64,000 nt of DNA from Pontibacter deserti (GTDB lineage: Bacteria; Bacteroidota; Bacteroidia; Cytophagales; Hymenobacteraceae), in the NCBI RefSeq assembly GCF_023630255.1, contig NZ_JALPRS010000002.1:248001-312000 (forward strand). Direction: 5' to 3'. Both the position numbers and the translations under genes were made by a program. How positions within the stretch are numbered: position 1 is the first letter of the stretch; each line of letters begins with the position of its first letter. The notes under the pieces are model-generated. The model was not told where the DNA came from. It was given only the letters and a program-made list of their open reading frames with translations, and made no database searches. Of this stretch, positions 29,338 to 37,591 are shown piece by piece.

Positions 29338-29973
29338 ATGAAGTCACTACTACTACTTACGGTTTTATCGCTTGCTGTCTTTTCGTGTGCTCAGAAAGTA
29401 AACGAAGTTCAGATTAAAGAAATTAACCTTAGCCTGGATAATAAAGAGTTAAAGAAGAAACTTTATCAGCAGAAAGCGGAAACCGATACGCTATTCAAAA
29501 ATAAGATTGAAGATATATTGGTGTTGGTTAAGATACCTGGAGATGACAAGTTAATAGAAGTAGTTAATGAGGAGTGGCCTGAGGAAGTTGAAGTGACTTA
29601 TAATATTCTGAAAGACGCATCAGGAAGTATAATCAGAATTTCAGAATCACCTTATAGCGAAAGTGGAGATTGGGATATAGTTTATAGTTATTACTTCGAT
29701 AACAACGGGAATGCATACGCCAACGAAAGAATAGTAAGCGCATTTAATACTTATTGTCCTGATGGTGTACTTATAGAAGGTGTTAGTAGGGAAATTATTG
29801 TTAAGCTATATAACACTAATCATACCTTGATTGACAGCACTCACAAAATGGTAGACGAAAATGATGTTGATATTACAGTAAAGAAATGTCAGCAAGAAGT
29901 GAGAAGTGATAACATTGGGTTTTATAGCTTGCAAGCATACATAACAAGTAGAAATATTAAAACGGAGAAGTAG
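29338..29973 (+). CDS. Lipoprotein of unknown function
   Basis: 211 aa. Signal peptide MKSLLLLTVLSLAVFSCA with lipidated Cys at residue 17. The mature part begins helical (LSLDNKELKKKLYQQKAETDTL) and then appears beta-rich with many Asp/Asn/Tyr residues (YSESGDWDIVYSYYFDNNGN). Not recognised. A/T-rich compared with neighbours. It begins only 17 nt after the terminator T-run. Confidence 0.75.
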   Translation: MKSLLLLTVLSLAVFSCAQKVNEVQIKEINLSLDNKELKKKLYQQKAETDTLFKNKIEDILVLVKIPGDDKLIEVVNEEWPEEVEVTYNILKDASGSIIRISESPYSESGDWDIVYSYYFDNNGNAYANERIVSAFNTYCPDGVLIEGVSREIIVKLYNTNHTLIDSTHKMVDENDVDITVKKCQQEVRSDNIGFYSLQAYITSRNIKTEK

Positions 29974-30001
29974 TCGCTATACTTCTGAATTACTTAAAAT
30001 T

Positions 30002-31189
30002 TTGAACACAACAGATAAAATAAAAGAGCTGGCGAAAGCATATGCTCCTGAAACAGTGCAGGTGCGCCGCCACATACATGCAAATCCCGAGCTAAGCTTC
30101 GAAGAATATAACACAGCAGCCTATGTAAAGCAGACGCTGGAGCAGTACGGTATTGCTTCGGAAAGTATGGCCGAAACTGGTTTGGTAGCATTGATAAAAG
30201 GCCGTAACCCGGAGAAGAAAACTATAGCCCTACGCGCCGACCTGGATGCTTTGCCTATAGTTGAGGCCAATGAAGTAGAATATAGATCGAAGAACCAGGG
30301 TGTGATGCATGCCTGTGGGCACGATGTGCATACAGCTTCATTGCTGGGAGCTGCCCGCATACTTCAGGAAATGCGCGATAAGTTTGAAGGAACTATAAAA
30401 CTGGTGTTTCAGCCGGGCGAGGAGAAGTTTCCGGGTGGCGCTTCTATTATGATAAAAGAAGGTGTGTTACAGAATCCGGCTCCGGAAGGTATAATTGGCC
30501 AGCATGTGTTCCCGTTGTTGTCGGCAGGTAAAGTAGGTTTTAAGACAGGTATGTATATGGCCAGTGCCGATGAGATCTACATTACGGTAAAAGGAAAGGG
30601 TGGTCATGCGGCATTACCTGAGATGAACATCGACCCGGTGCTTATTTCTGCGCATCTTATAGTTGCCTTACAACAAATCGTGAGCCGCCATGCCAGCCCT
30701 AAAATTCCGACTGTTTTATCGTTTGGTAAGATAGAGGCCAAAGGCGCTACCAATGTTATCCCGAACGAGGTAAAGATCGAGGGTACTTTCCGGACAATGA
30801 ATGAAGTATGGCGTCGGGAAGCCCACCAGAAAATTAAAAAGCTTGCTGAAGGCCTTTGTGAAAGTATGGGTGGTAGCTGCGACATCGATATCAAAAATGG
30901 TTATCCATTCCTGCAAAACGACCCTGAATTAACCGGAAGGGCCCGCGCAGCAGCTGAGCTATACTTAGGCGCAGAAAATGTTGTAGACCTGGACCTGTGG
31001 ATGGGTGCTGAGGACTTTGCTTATTACTCTCAGGAAGTTCCGGCTTGCTTTTACCGTTTAGGTACAAGAAATGAAGCACGAGGCATCACATCAGGAGTAC
31101 ATACCCCTACGTTTGATATTGACGAAACAGCACTGGAAACAAGTATAGGACTGATGGCTTTTATCGCTTTGCAGGAAGTGAATTCTTAA
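30002..31189 (+). CDS. M20-family amidohydrolase (N-acyl-amino-acid deacylase type)
   Basis: 395 aa, starts with TTG at 30002 (no ATG upstream in frame), giving NTTDKIKELAKAYAPETVQ. Two-metal peptidase family M20D: RRHIHANPELSFEEYNTA, ALRADLDALPIVEANEVEY, the metal motif MHACGHDVHTASLLGAA, catalytic Glu-Glu in FQPGEEKFPGGA, the dimerisation GKGGHAALPEMNIDPV and GVHTPTFDIDE at the end. Removes acyl groups from amino acids or small peptides (hippurate, N-acetyl-diaminopimelate or similar); exact substrate unknown. Confidence 0.92.
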   Translation: MNTTDKIKELAKAYAPETVQVRRHIHANPELSFEEYNTAAYVKQTLEQYGIASESMAETGLVALIKGRNPEKKTIALRADLDALPIVEANEVEYRSKNQGVMHACGHDVHTASLLGAARILQEMRDKFEGTIKLVFQPGEEKFPGGASIMIKEGVLQNPAPEGIIGQHVFPLLSAGKVGFKTGMYMASADEIYITVKGKGGHAALPEMNIDPVLISAHLIVALQQIVSRHASPKIPTVLSFGKIEAKGATNVIPNEVKIEGTFRTMNEVWRREAHQKIKKLAEGLCESMGGSCDIDIKNGYPFLQNDPELTGRARAAAELYLGAENVVDLDLWMGAEDFAYYSQEVPACFYRLGTRNEARGITSGVHTPTFDIDETALETSIGLMAFIALQEVNS

Positions 31190-31214
31190 ATATACCGGTA
31201 CACTTTAATCTATT

Positions 31215-32009
31215 ATGAAGAAACTATACTTCCTGCTGTTGCTGATTTCACCGCTATGTGCATTGGCGCAAAGTAAACTATCGGCGCCAACAGCTATATG
31301 GCCAGAGCTACAACTAAGTGCCAATTTAAGTGGTGAAGGTATATTGTTTATACAGAACCAGTACCGCATTAACACCGACAGCCGCTTCAACGACCTGAAG
31401 AAATCCGGCATACTGAGCAGTTTCGAGCGCATAGAAGTAAGTTTAGGCTACGAGCATACATTTTCGGAGCACTGGCGAGGGGGGCTTATCACACGCTTTG
31501 CAGCAGAAGATTACCCAAAGTCCTTTTTCGTTTCGCCGTTTGTGCGCCACAATGGTAACCTGGCGGGCTTATACTTTAACAAGCAACTGCTTTTTGATTA
31601 TGTAGTGCAGGAAGGTCGGGAAAACTTTGGTCGCTATAACCTGTCAGCGGAGTTAGGTAAACGGTTACCAGTAAAGAACAAATTTATTACACCGGGTATA
31701 AGTTACGAGGCCATGCTTTTATCTGAATTTGGTAAAGACGAAGATGAGAACCAGGAAAAACGTGTTGTAGACCTAACCCGCCTGCGTCTTAACCTGACAT
31801 ATGAACTCACCGAAAGCTTACGCATTACCCCATATTTTATGCGCCAGACTGACCGGTACTATGTGTTAATCCCACCTGAGTACAATGAGGACGGGCAGTT
31901 ACTGAAAGAAGGTTATACTACTAAGCGCAACCGCATTACTCCTGTTATAGGCCTTGAACTGAAGTATAGCTTTGGCCGAACACCTGAAACTGCCAGTATT
32001 ACTTATTGA
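31215..32009 (+). CDS. DUF2490-family outer-membrane beta-barrel protein
   Basis: 264 aa with signal peptide MKKLYFLLLLISPLCALAQ. The mature part has the alternating polar and hydrophobic strands of a barrel: WPELQLSANLSGEGILFIQN, SFERIEVSLGYEHTFSEHWR, YNLSAELGKRLPVKNKFITP and the C-terminal LELKYSFGRTPE. The pattern is that of DUF2490 porin-like proteins of Bacteroidota. Function unknown. Follows the amidohydrolase by 25 nt, possibly same transcript. Confidence 0.75.
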   Translation: MKKLYFLLLLISPLCALAQSKLSAPTAIWPELQLSANLSGEGILFIQNQYRINTDSRFNDLKKSGILSSFERIEVSLGYEHTFSEHWRGGLITRFAAEDYPKSFFVSPFVRHNGNLAGLYFNKQLLFDYVVQEGRENFGRYNLSAELGKRLPVKNKFITPGISYEAMLLSEFGKDEDENQEKRVVDLTRLRLNLTYELTESLRITPYFMRQTDRYYVLIPPEYNEDGQLLKEGYTTKRNRITPVIGLELKYSFGRTPETASITY

Positions 32010-32150
32010 TGTTATTGCAACTGCAAAAGCGTCAGTCCTTTAGGAAGTATACTACTAATACTTAATGACAATATTTCAGGAAATATAAGGATAATTTGGG
32101 TGGCATAGTTTTTACAGAAGTATAGTTGTGAACAGATTTCAGAACTATAA

Positions 32151-32159
32151 AAAGGAGGT
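32151..32159 (+). promoter_or_regulatory. Strong Shine-Dalgarno sequence of hsp20
   Basis: AAAGGAGGT four bases before the hsp20 ATG (32164). This phylum normally does not use such sites, and very few are visible in the window. It decides the start at 32164 over a possible GTG at 32128. Confidence 0.85.
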
Positions 32160-32163
32160 AACT

Positions 32164-32679
32164 ATGGCACTTAGCAGATATTCAGGCATGGAAGGTAACA
32201 TGCCACAATCGTTCAGTTCTATGTTAGACAGATTTTTTAATGAGTCTGTTAATACCAAAGGCTTAAGCAGCTTTACACCTTATGTAGATGCCTGCGAAAC
32301 GCAAAACGGCTATGAAATTGAAGTAGCTTTACCAGGTATTAGAAAAGAAGATGTTTCTATTGATTTCCAGGAAGGCAGATTGTCTATTTCAGGAGAGCGT
32401 AAGTTTGAGAAGCGTGAAGGCGACGGCAGACGCTACCAGATGCTGGAAACACAATATGGTTCTTTTAACCGCACCTTCTATCTTCCTGACAATGTAAATC
32501 CTGATAAGATCAAGGCCAGAATGGAAAATGGTATGCTGCTGGTAACAGTACCAAAAGATGAGCAGAAAACCATGAAGCGCCAGATCAGCATATCGTCTGA
32601 AGAAGAGTCAAAAGAAAATAAAGCAGTTAAAACTAAAAAGGAAAAAGCTTCTGAAGACGGCAAAATTGTAGAGGCCTAA
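32164..32679 (+). CDS. Hsp20/alpha-crystallin-family small heat-shock protein
   Basis: 171 aa from ATG 32164, directly after a perfect Shine-Dalgarno sequence. Alpha-crystallin domain at residues about 40-135: TPYVDACETQNGYEIEVALP, IRKEDVSIDFQEGRLSISGE, YGSFNRTFYLPDNVNPDKI and MENGMLLVTVPKDEQ. The C-terminal part is charged (Lys/Glu-rich, about 140-171) and replaces the usual IxI tail, although QISISSEEE contains an ISI tripeptide. ATP-independent holdase for unfolding proteins. It lies upstream of the DegP protease gene, which acts on similar stress. Confidence 0.93.
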   Translation: MALSRYSGMEGNMPQSFSSMLDRFFNESVNTKGLSSFTPYVDACETQNGYEIEVALPGIRKEDVSIDFQEGRLSISGERKFEKREGDGRRYQMLETQYGSFNRTFYLPDNVNPDKIKARMENGMLLVTVPKDEQKTMKRQISISSEEESKENKAVKTKKEKASEDGKIVEA

Positions 32680-32686
32680 AGCAAGC

Positions 32687-32734
32687 AACAAACAAAAAAG
32701 AGGCTGAAAAATTTTGGCCTCTTTTTTGTTTGTT
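32687..32734. terminator. Terminator after hsp20
   Basis: 18-bp perfect stem AACAAACAAAAAAGAGGC / GCCTCTTTTTTGTTTGTT around a 12-base loop. The symmetric A/T-runs would work on either strand. Confidence 0.95.
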
Positions 32735-32847
32735 TATATCTTAGGTTAGTTGCTCCGCCATGTGCAGCATACTAACGTATACATAATAGCGTTATACTTC
32801 TAAATATAGCCTTTATAATATATTAACTTAATAACCTTATTCTATAC

Positions 32848-34362
32848 ATGAAGACTAAACAGTTTATCGTTGGCCTCACGCTTTCAGCCTTATTGGGTGG
32901 CGGTGTTGCGGTAGGTAGCTATAAGCTGCTGGAAAACGACAATCAGGAAACATCCACACAGGAACAGGAACAGTATCCGACGGTGCGCTACACCAGTGAT
33001 ATGCGTAGCAGCACAACCGCAGTACCCGAAGGACTGAACTTTGTTAAAGCAGCGCAGGTATCTACGCCAGCCGTAGTACACGTCATGACAGAGTATAGCA
33101 TCCGTTCCTCGGATCAGTACAACAGCCCGATGGATCCGTTTTTGCGTGAGTTCTTTGGCGATGGCTTTGGAGAGCGTGTACCGCGTGGCCCGCAAATGGG
33201 GTCCGGTTCAGGTGTGATCATTGCATCTAATGGCTATATTGTAACAAATAACCACGTTATAGACAGGGCAGATAAAATAGAAGTTGTGCTGGATGACAAG
33301 CGCAAGTTTGAAGCTACCCTGGTAGGTAAAGACCCGAATACAGACCTGGCCCTGCTTAAAATAAATGCCGATAAATTACCTGTTATCCGTTACGGTAACT
33401 CCGATGAGCTGCAGGTAGGTGAGTGGGTGCTTGCCGTAGGTAACCCTATGAATCTGACTTCTACCGTTACTGCCGGTATTGTAAGTGCCAAAGGACGTAA
33501 CATTAACATACTTAGTGCAAGCCAGCGTAGCAATGGTCAGGTAGGTGATATGACCATCGAATCATTTATCCAGACAGATGCTGCTGTAAACCCTGGTAAC
33601 TCCGGTGGTGCACTGGTAAACTTAAATGGTGACCTGGTAGGTATAAACACTGCAATTGCTTCTCAGACCGGTTCATTTGCAGGTTATTCTTTTGCTGTGC
33701 CATCTGCTATAGTTAGTAAAGTAGTTGATGACCTGCTGAAGTATGGCGAAGTGCAGCGCGCATTGCTTGGTGCTAACATCCAGGAAATTGATGCAGCGCT
33801 TGCAAAAGAGAAAGGCCTGAAAAGCCTGAATGGTGTTTACATTGCCCGTGTTACAGAGAACAGTGGTGCTAAAGAGGCTGGTTTACAGGAAGGTGATGTT
33901 ATTACAGCGATCAATGGTGTATCTGTAAACAAATCATCGCAGTTGCTGGAGCAGATTGCCCGTTACCGCCCAGGCGATAAGGTTAAAGTAGAATACCTGC
34001 GAGGTGGTAAAGATAAAACAGCTAATGTAACACTGAAGAATACCAACTATAGCACCGAGATAACCAAACGTGCCGTAGCGAAAGCAATAACATTTGATGG
34101 GGCTACTTTTGAGCCGGTAAGTAAACAGGAAATGAATAAACTAGGTATAGATGGCGGTGCCAAGATATCTGGAGTTCGTAACAGTAAATTCCGGGAAACA
34201 GGTATAAAAGACGGTTTTATCATAACCAGAATAGATAAATACTCCGTTAATGAGCCAGCCGATGTTCAGAAGCACCTGAAAGGATTTGAAGGTGGCGTAG
34301 TTTACATCGAAGGTGTTTACCCTGATGGACTGAAAGCATATTATCCAATTGGTAAAAGCTAA
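32848..34362 (+). CDS. DegP/HtrA-family periplasmic serine protease
   Basis: 504 aa. N-terminal membrane anchor or signal segment (KQFIVGLTLSALLGGGVAVG). Trypsin-like domain with intact triad: His136 (IVTNNHVID), Asp166 (NTDLALLKI), Ser252 (NPGNSGGALVN). Two PDZ regions follow, the first with LGANIQEIDAAL and GAKEAGLQEGDVITAINGVS (about 305-395), the second around FRETGIKDGFIITRIDKYSV (about 425-500). Degrades or refolds damaged envelope proteins. Has its own strong terminator. Confidence 0.95.
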   Translation: MKTKQFIVGLTLSALLGGGVAVGSYKLLENDNQETSTQEQEQYPTVRYTSDMRSSTTAVPEGLNFVKAAQVSTPAVVHVMTEYSIRSSDQYNSPMDPFLREFFGDGFGERVPRGPQMGSGSGVIIASNGYIVTNNHVIDRADKIEVVLDDKRKFEATLVGKDPNTDLALLKINADKLPVIRYGNSDELQVGEWVLAVGNPMNLTSTVTAGIVSAKGRNINILSASQRSNGQVGDMTIESFIQTDAAVNPGNSGGALVNLNGDLVGINTAIASQTGSFAGYSFAVPSAIVSKVVDDLLKYGEVQRALLGANIQEIDAALAKEKGLKSLNGVYIARVTENSGAKEAGLQEGDVITAINGVSVNKSSQLLEQIARYRPGDKVKVEYLRGGKDKTANVTLKNTNYSTEITKRAVAKAITFDGATFEPVSKQEMNKLGIDGGAKISGVRNSKFRETGIKDGFIITRIDKYSVNEPADVQKHLKGFEGGVVYIEGVYPDGLKAYYPIGKS

Positions 34363-34385
34363 TCAACTATAAACAATACATACAG

Positions 34386-34420
34386 AAAGCTTCTGCAGCC
34401 TTGCAGAAGCTTTTTTATTT
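34386..34420 (+). terminator. Terminator after degP, interleaved with a promoter
   Basis: 12-bp perfect stem AAAGCTTCTGCA / TGCAGAAGCTTT, loop GCCT, then TTTTATTTTTT. The -33 TTG of the next promoter is in the loop/right arm. Confidence 0.95.
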
Positions 34421-34430
34421 TTTAGATTTG
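34401..34430 (+). promoter_or_regulatory. Promoter of the aldehyde dehydrogenase gene
   Basis: TTG (34401-34403), spacer of 19 bp, TAGATTTG (34423-34430): full match to the TTG-N19..21-TAnnTTTG consensus. It would start transcription near 34437, about 87 nt before the ATG. Confidence 0.7.
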
Positions 34431-34523
34431 TAAAACATCCGAAAGTATAACTATAACCCTTGTAATGGCAATATCGCGAATCGTGCTGCTACTGCAGGGC
34501 TCACACCATAAAGTATAAAACTC

Positions 34524-36101
34524 ATGAAACAGACCATAGATGAACTGCCATTGATACAGGATATAAACAATGTGTTAAAGCAGCTAGGTATAAAAGATAC
34601 TAATCCTTCTTACAGTACCGGCCTTAACTGGGGCGGGCAGTCTGGCAGAGCAACCCGCAAGATTCATTCGCCTGCTGATGGCAACCTGATTGCTACAGTG
34701 AACATGGCTACTGCTGAAGATTACGACCAGGTAGTGGCAACTGCCCAGGAAGCTTTTAAAGAATGGCGTAAAATGCCATCCCCTAAGCGCGGCGAAATTG
34801 TGCGCCAGATAGGCGACAAGCTGCGTCAGCATAAAGAGGCACTGGGTAAACTGGTTAGCTATGAAATGGGCAAAATTCTGCAGGAAGGCCTTGGTGAAGT
34901 ACAGGAAATGATCGATATCTGCGATTTCGCAGTAGGGCTGTCGCGCCAGTTGCATGGCTTAACTATGCACTCAGAGCGCCCGCAGCACCGCATGTATGAG
35001 CAATATCATCCATTAGGCATTGTTGGAGTAATCTCTGCATTTAACTTCCCGGTGGCGGTCTGGAGCTGGAATGCCATGCTGGCCGGTGTATGCGGCGACG
35101 TGATTATCTGGAAGCCATCAGAAAAGACACCATTAACGGCAATAGCGTGCCAGCACATTATAAGAGATGTGTTAGCAGATAACGAGCTGCCGGAAGGTAT
35201 TTTTAACGTAATCATCGGAGATGCAGAGATCGGTAGCCTGATGGCAAATGATACCCGAGTTCCTTTGATTTCTGCAACCGGCTCTACGCGTATGGGTAAA
35301 AAGGTTGGTGAAGCGGTTGGTGCCCGTTTAGGTAAATCCTTACTGGAGCTAGGCGGTAATAACGCAATTATACTTACCGAAAACGCTGATCTGGATATGG
35401 CGCTGATCGCGATTGTATTCGGGGCGGTTGGAACCTGCGGGCAACGATGTACTTCCACGCGCCGCCTGATCATCCATGAAAATATTTACGAACAGGTAAA
35501 AGAGCGCCTGCTTAAAGTATACCCAAGCCTGCCTATCGGTCATCCACTCGATAGCACTACGCTGGTAGGGCCACTGATTGATAAAGATGCTGTAACTGCT
35601 TTCACAAATGCGCTGGAACATGTGCGGCAGGAAGGTGGAAATATACTAACAGGCGGTGAGATATTATCTGGTGATGGCTATGAGACCGGAACCTATGTGA
35701 AGCCGGCCATAGTAGAGGCTGAGAACCATTACGAAATGGTACAGGAAGAAACCTTTGCCCCAATTTTATACCTGATCAAGTATAGCGGTGATATCGAAAA
35801 TGCTATTGATATACAGAATGGGGTAAAACAGGGATTGTCTTCTGCTATTTTCTCAACTAACCTGCTGGAAACAGAGGCATTCCTAAGCCATTATGGTTCT
35901 GACTGTGGTATAGCTAACGTAAACATTGGTACATCCGGTGCTGAGATTGGTGGTGCTTTTGGTGGTGAAAAAGAAACAGGGGGTGGCCGCGAATCAGGGT
36001 CCGATGCCTGGAAGATTTACATGCGCCGCCAGACCAACACGATCAACTATAGCCGTGAGCTACCTCTGGCCCAAGGCATCAAGTTTGATATAATGGATTA
36101 A
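34524..36101 (+). CDS. Aldehyde dehydrogenase, ALDH7 type (alpha-aminoadipic semialdehyde / piperideine-6-carboxylate dehydrogenase)
   Basis: 525 aa. NAD-dependent aldehyde oxidation; by family resemblance to antiquitin (ALDH7A1) its substrate is likely the lysine-catabolism intermediate alpha-aminoadipic semialdehyde. The general base Glu275 is in LLELGGNNAI and the nucleophile Cys309 in GTCGQRCTSTRRL. The N-terminal INNVLKQLGIKD and GVISAFNFPVAVWSWNAMLA, and EIGGAFGGEKETGGGRESGS near the end, are characteristic of this group. Monocistronic with own promoter and terminator. Confidence 0.93.
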   Translation: MKQTIDELPLIQDINNVLKQLGIKDTNPSYSTGLNWGGQSGRATRKIHSPADGNLIATVNMATAEDYDQVVATAQEAFKEWRKMPSPKRGEIVRQIGDKLRQHKEALGKLVSYEMGKILQEGLGEVQEMIDICDFAVGLSRQLHGLTMHSERPQHRMYEQYHPLGIVGVISAFNFPVAVWSWNAMLAGVCGDVIIWKPSEKTPLTAIACQHIIRDVLADNELPEGIFNVIIGDAEIGSLMANDTRVPLISATGSTRMGKKVGEAVGARLGKSLLELGGNNAIILTENADLDMALIAIVFGAVGTCGQRCTSTRRLIIHENIYEQVKERLLKVYPSLPIGHPLDSTTLVGPLIDKDAVTAFTNALEHVRQEGGNILTGGEILSGDGYETGTYVKPAIVEAENHYEMVQEETFAPILYLIKYSGDIENAIDIQNGVKQGLSSAIFSTNLLETEAFLSHYGSDCGIANVNIGTSGAEIGGAFGGEKETGGGRESGSDAWKIYMRRQTNTINYSRELPLAQGIKFDIMD

Positions 36102-36140
36102 TCTCTGGAGTTTTGGTAACGAATTTCAGGCTTTAAAAAT

Positions 36141-36174
36141 TTAGCCAGTCTTGTATAAAGGCTGGCTTTTTTTG
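36141..36174 (+). terminator. Terminator after the aldehyde dehydrogenase gene
   Basis: Stem AGCCAG / CTGGCT (with a short inner pairing) followed by TTTTTTT. Confidence 0.85.
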
Positions 36175-36252
36175 TGAACTATAGCTAGCCGATGGGGAAG
36201 AGCAGCTACTGGCAGGTAGCCACAGAAAAAATCAGGAAAAATTTTGCAACTT

Positions 36253-36285
36253 GATGCAACCTTGCATGATCGCTCTTGTCTTTAG
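36253..36285 (+). promoter_or_regulatory. Candidate autoregulated ECF-sigma promoter
   Basis: GCAACCTT (36256-36263) and GTCTTTA (36278-36284) are spaced about 14 bp and resemble -35/-10 boxes of Bacteroidota ECF sigma factors (GCAACC..., GTCTT...). The -35 overlaps a perfect inverted repeat ATGCAA-CC-TTGCAT (36254-36267). About 90-120 nt before the sigma gene. Confidence 0.45.
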
Positions 36286-36374
36286 TGTGGAAGTAGGGAG
36301 GAGAGCGATGAAAAAGAGAAAACGGCAAAGCCGGTGGTGAAGTAACAGAAACGTAATTGCTAAACTGGAGTAAC

Positions 36375-36935
36375 TTGGAGACATCTACTTATCAGGACGT
36401 AAACCAGCATGTAGTGGAACGGTGCAAGGGTGGCGACAACCGGGCACAGTATGAACTATACAAGCTATACTCCAAGGCCATGTTTAACGTGAGCATGCGC
36501 ATCACCAACGATTATGCCGAAGCAGAAGATGTACTGCAGGAGGCTTTCATCAGCGCATTCAAAAATCTACACAACTATAAGTCTGAAGCTTCTTTTGGCA
36601 GCTGGCTCAAAAAGATTGTGGTAAATGCAGCAATAAACGCAATCCGGAAGCGGCGCTCTGAACTGGTGCCGATGGATGAGCGGGTTGCCACCGAAGTAGC
36701 AGACGAAGTAACTGACGATAATGATACGGAATGGCAGGTGGAAAATATCCGCCGCGCTATACAAAAATTGCCAGATGGCTACCGGGTAGTGCTTAGCTTA
36801 TACTTGCTGGAAGGTTACGACCACGCCGAAATAGGAGAGATACTGGGAGTATCGGAGTCTACTTCTAAATCGCAGTACAGCAGGGCCCGGAAAAAGCTTC
36901 TGGACATAATGAAAGAGCCACATTTTGCGGCCTGA
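36375..36935 (+). CDS. RNA polymerase ECF-type sigma factor
   Basis: 186 aa from TTG 36375 (METSTYQDVNQHVVERCKGG), preceded by GGAG; a TTG at 36357 is a second possibility. Sigma region 2 is YSKAMFNVSMRITNDYAEAE, DVLQEAFISAFKNLHNY and SFGSWLKKIVVNAAINAIRK; region 4 is LPDGYRVVLSLYLLEGYDHA and EIGEILGVSESTSKSQYSRA. No region 3, as expected for ECF. It is followed by a membrane protein that fits an anti-sigma factor and by a DUF4097 protein, suggesting an envelope-sensing operon. Confidence 0.93.
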   Translation: METSTYQDVNQHVVERCKGGDNRAQYELYKLYSKAMFNVSMRITNDYAEAEDVLQEAFISAFKNLHNYKSEASFGSWLKKIVVNAAINAIRKRRSELVPMDERVATEVADEVTDDNDTEWQVENIRRAIQKLPDGYRVVLSLYLLEGYDHAEIGEILGVSESTSKSQYSRARKKLLDIMKEPHFAA

Positions 36936-36958
36936 GAATCAAACAAACAACAACAGAC

Positions 36959-37591
36959 ATGAAAGATAGACTGAAAGATTTTGTAAGCGAGCATCGGGAT
37001 GATTTCGATGTGTACGAGCCGCGGCCAGAGCTTTGGCAGGAGATCTGTCAGGAGTTGTCGGCCGAGCCTAAAGAAACTACCAAAGTAATTAAGTTCAGCT
37101 TCGGGGATAGCTTCAGTTTTAGTGGCGATATGCTCTTTATGCGCGTAGCTGCAGCTGTTATACTGCTTTTAGGTTGTGGCCTTACTTTATGGCTAACCAA
37201 GCAGAATGCTGCAGATGGTAACTATACGATGGCTGCTGTTAGCCAACCGGCTATACAAAAAATAGCTCCTGAACTGGTAGAAGTAGAAGCATACTATACC
37301 AGCCAGCTTAAAGATAAAAAAGAACAGCTGAGCGAATACGACCTGAAGGTGCTTGGACTGGACGAAAAGAGAGAAATCGACAGTGAAATAGCCCGGCTGG
37401 ACAGCAGCTACATCCAACTTAAGAAACAATTACTAACTGCCCCTAATACCGAAAAAGTGATGAATGCCATGATCCAGAACCTGCAGATACGGATCGAAGT
37501 GCTAAATCGCCAATTGGAAGTACTTCAGAAAATAGAGAAACTCCAGAAACAAACAACAGAAGAATCCTTAAGCAATGAAACCAATGTATAG
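36959..37591 (+). CDS. Probable membrane-bound anti-sigma factor
   Basis: 210 aa. The N-terminal 55 residues are cytoplasmic and contain YEPRPELWQEICQELSAE; one membrane segment lies at about 58-80 (MRVAAAVILLLGCGLTLWLT); the rest is periplasmic and strongly coiled-coil (EIARLDSSYIQLKKQLL, IRIEVLNRQLEVLQKIEKLQ). No zinc-binding HxxxCxxC motif. Role as anti-sigma factor is inferred from position after the sigma gene and from the topology. Last 17 bases overlap the next gene, so translation is coupled. Confidence 0.75.
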   Translation: MKDRLKDFVSEHRDDFDVYEPRPELWQEICQELSAEPKETTKVIKFSFGDSFSFSGDMLFMRVAAAVILLLGCGLTLWLTKQNAADGNYTMAAVSQPAIQKIAPELVEVEAYYTSQLKDKKEQLSEYDLKVLGLDEKREIDSEIARLDSSYIQLKKQLLTAPNTEKVMNAMIQNLQIRIEVLNRQLEVLQKIEKLQKQTTEESLSNETNV

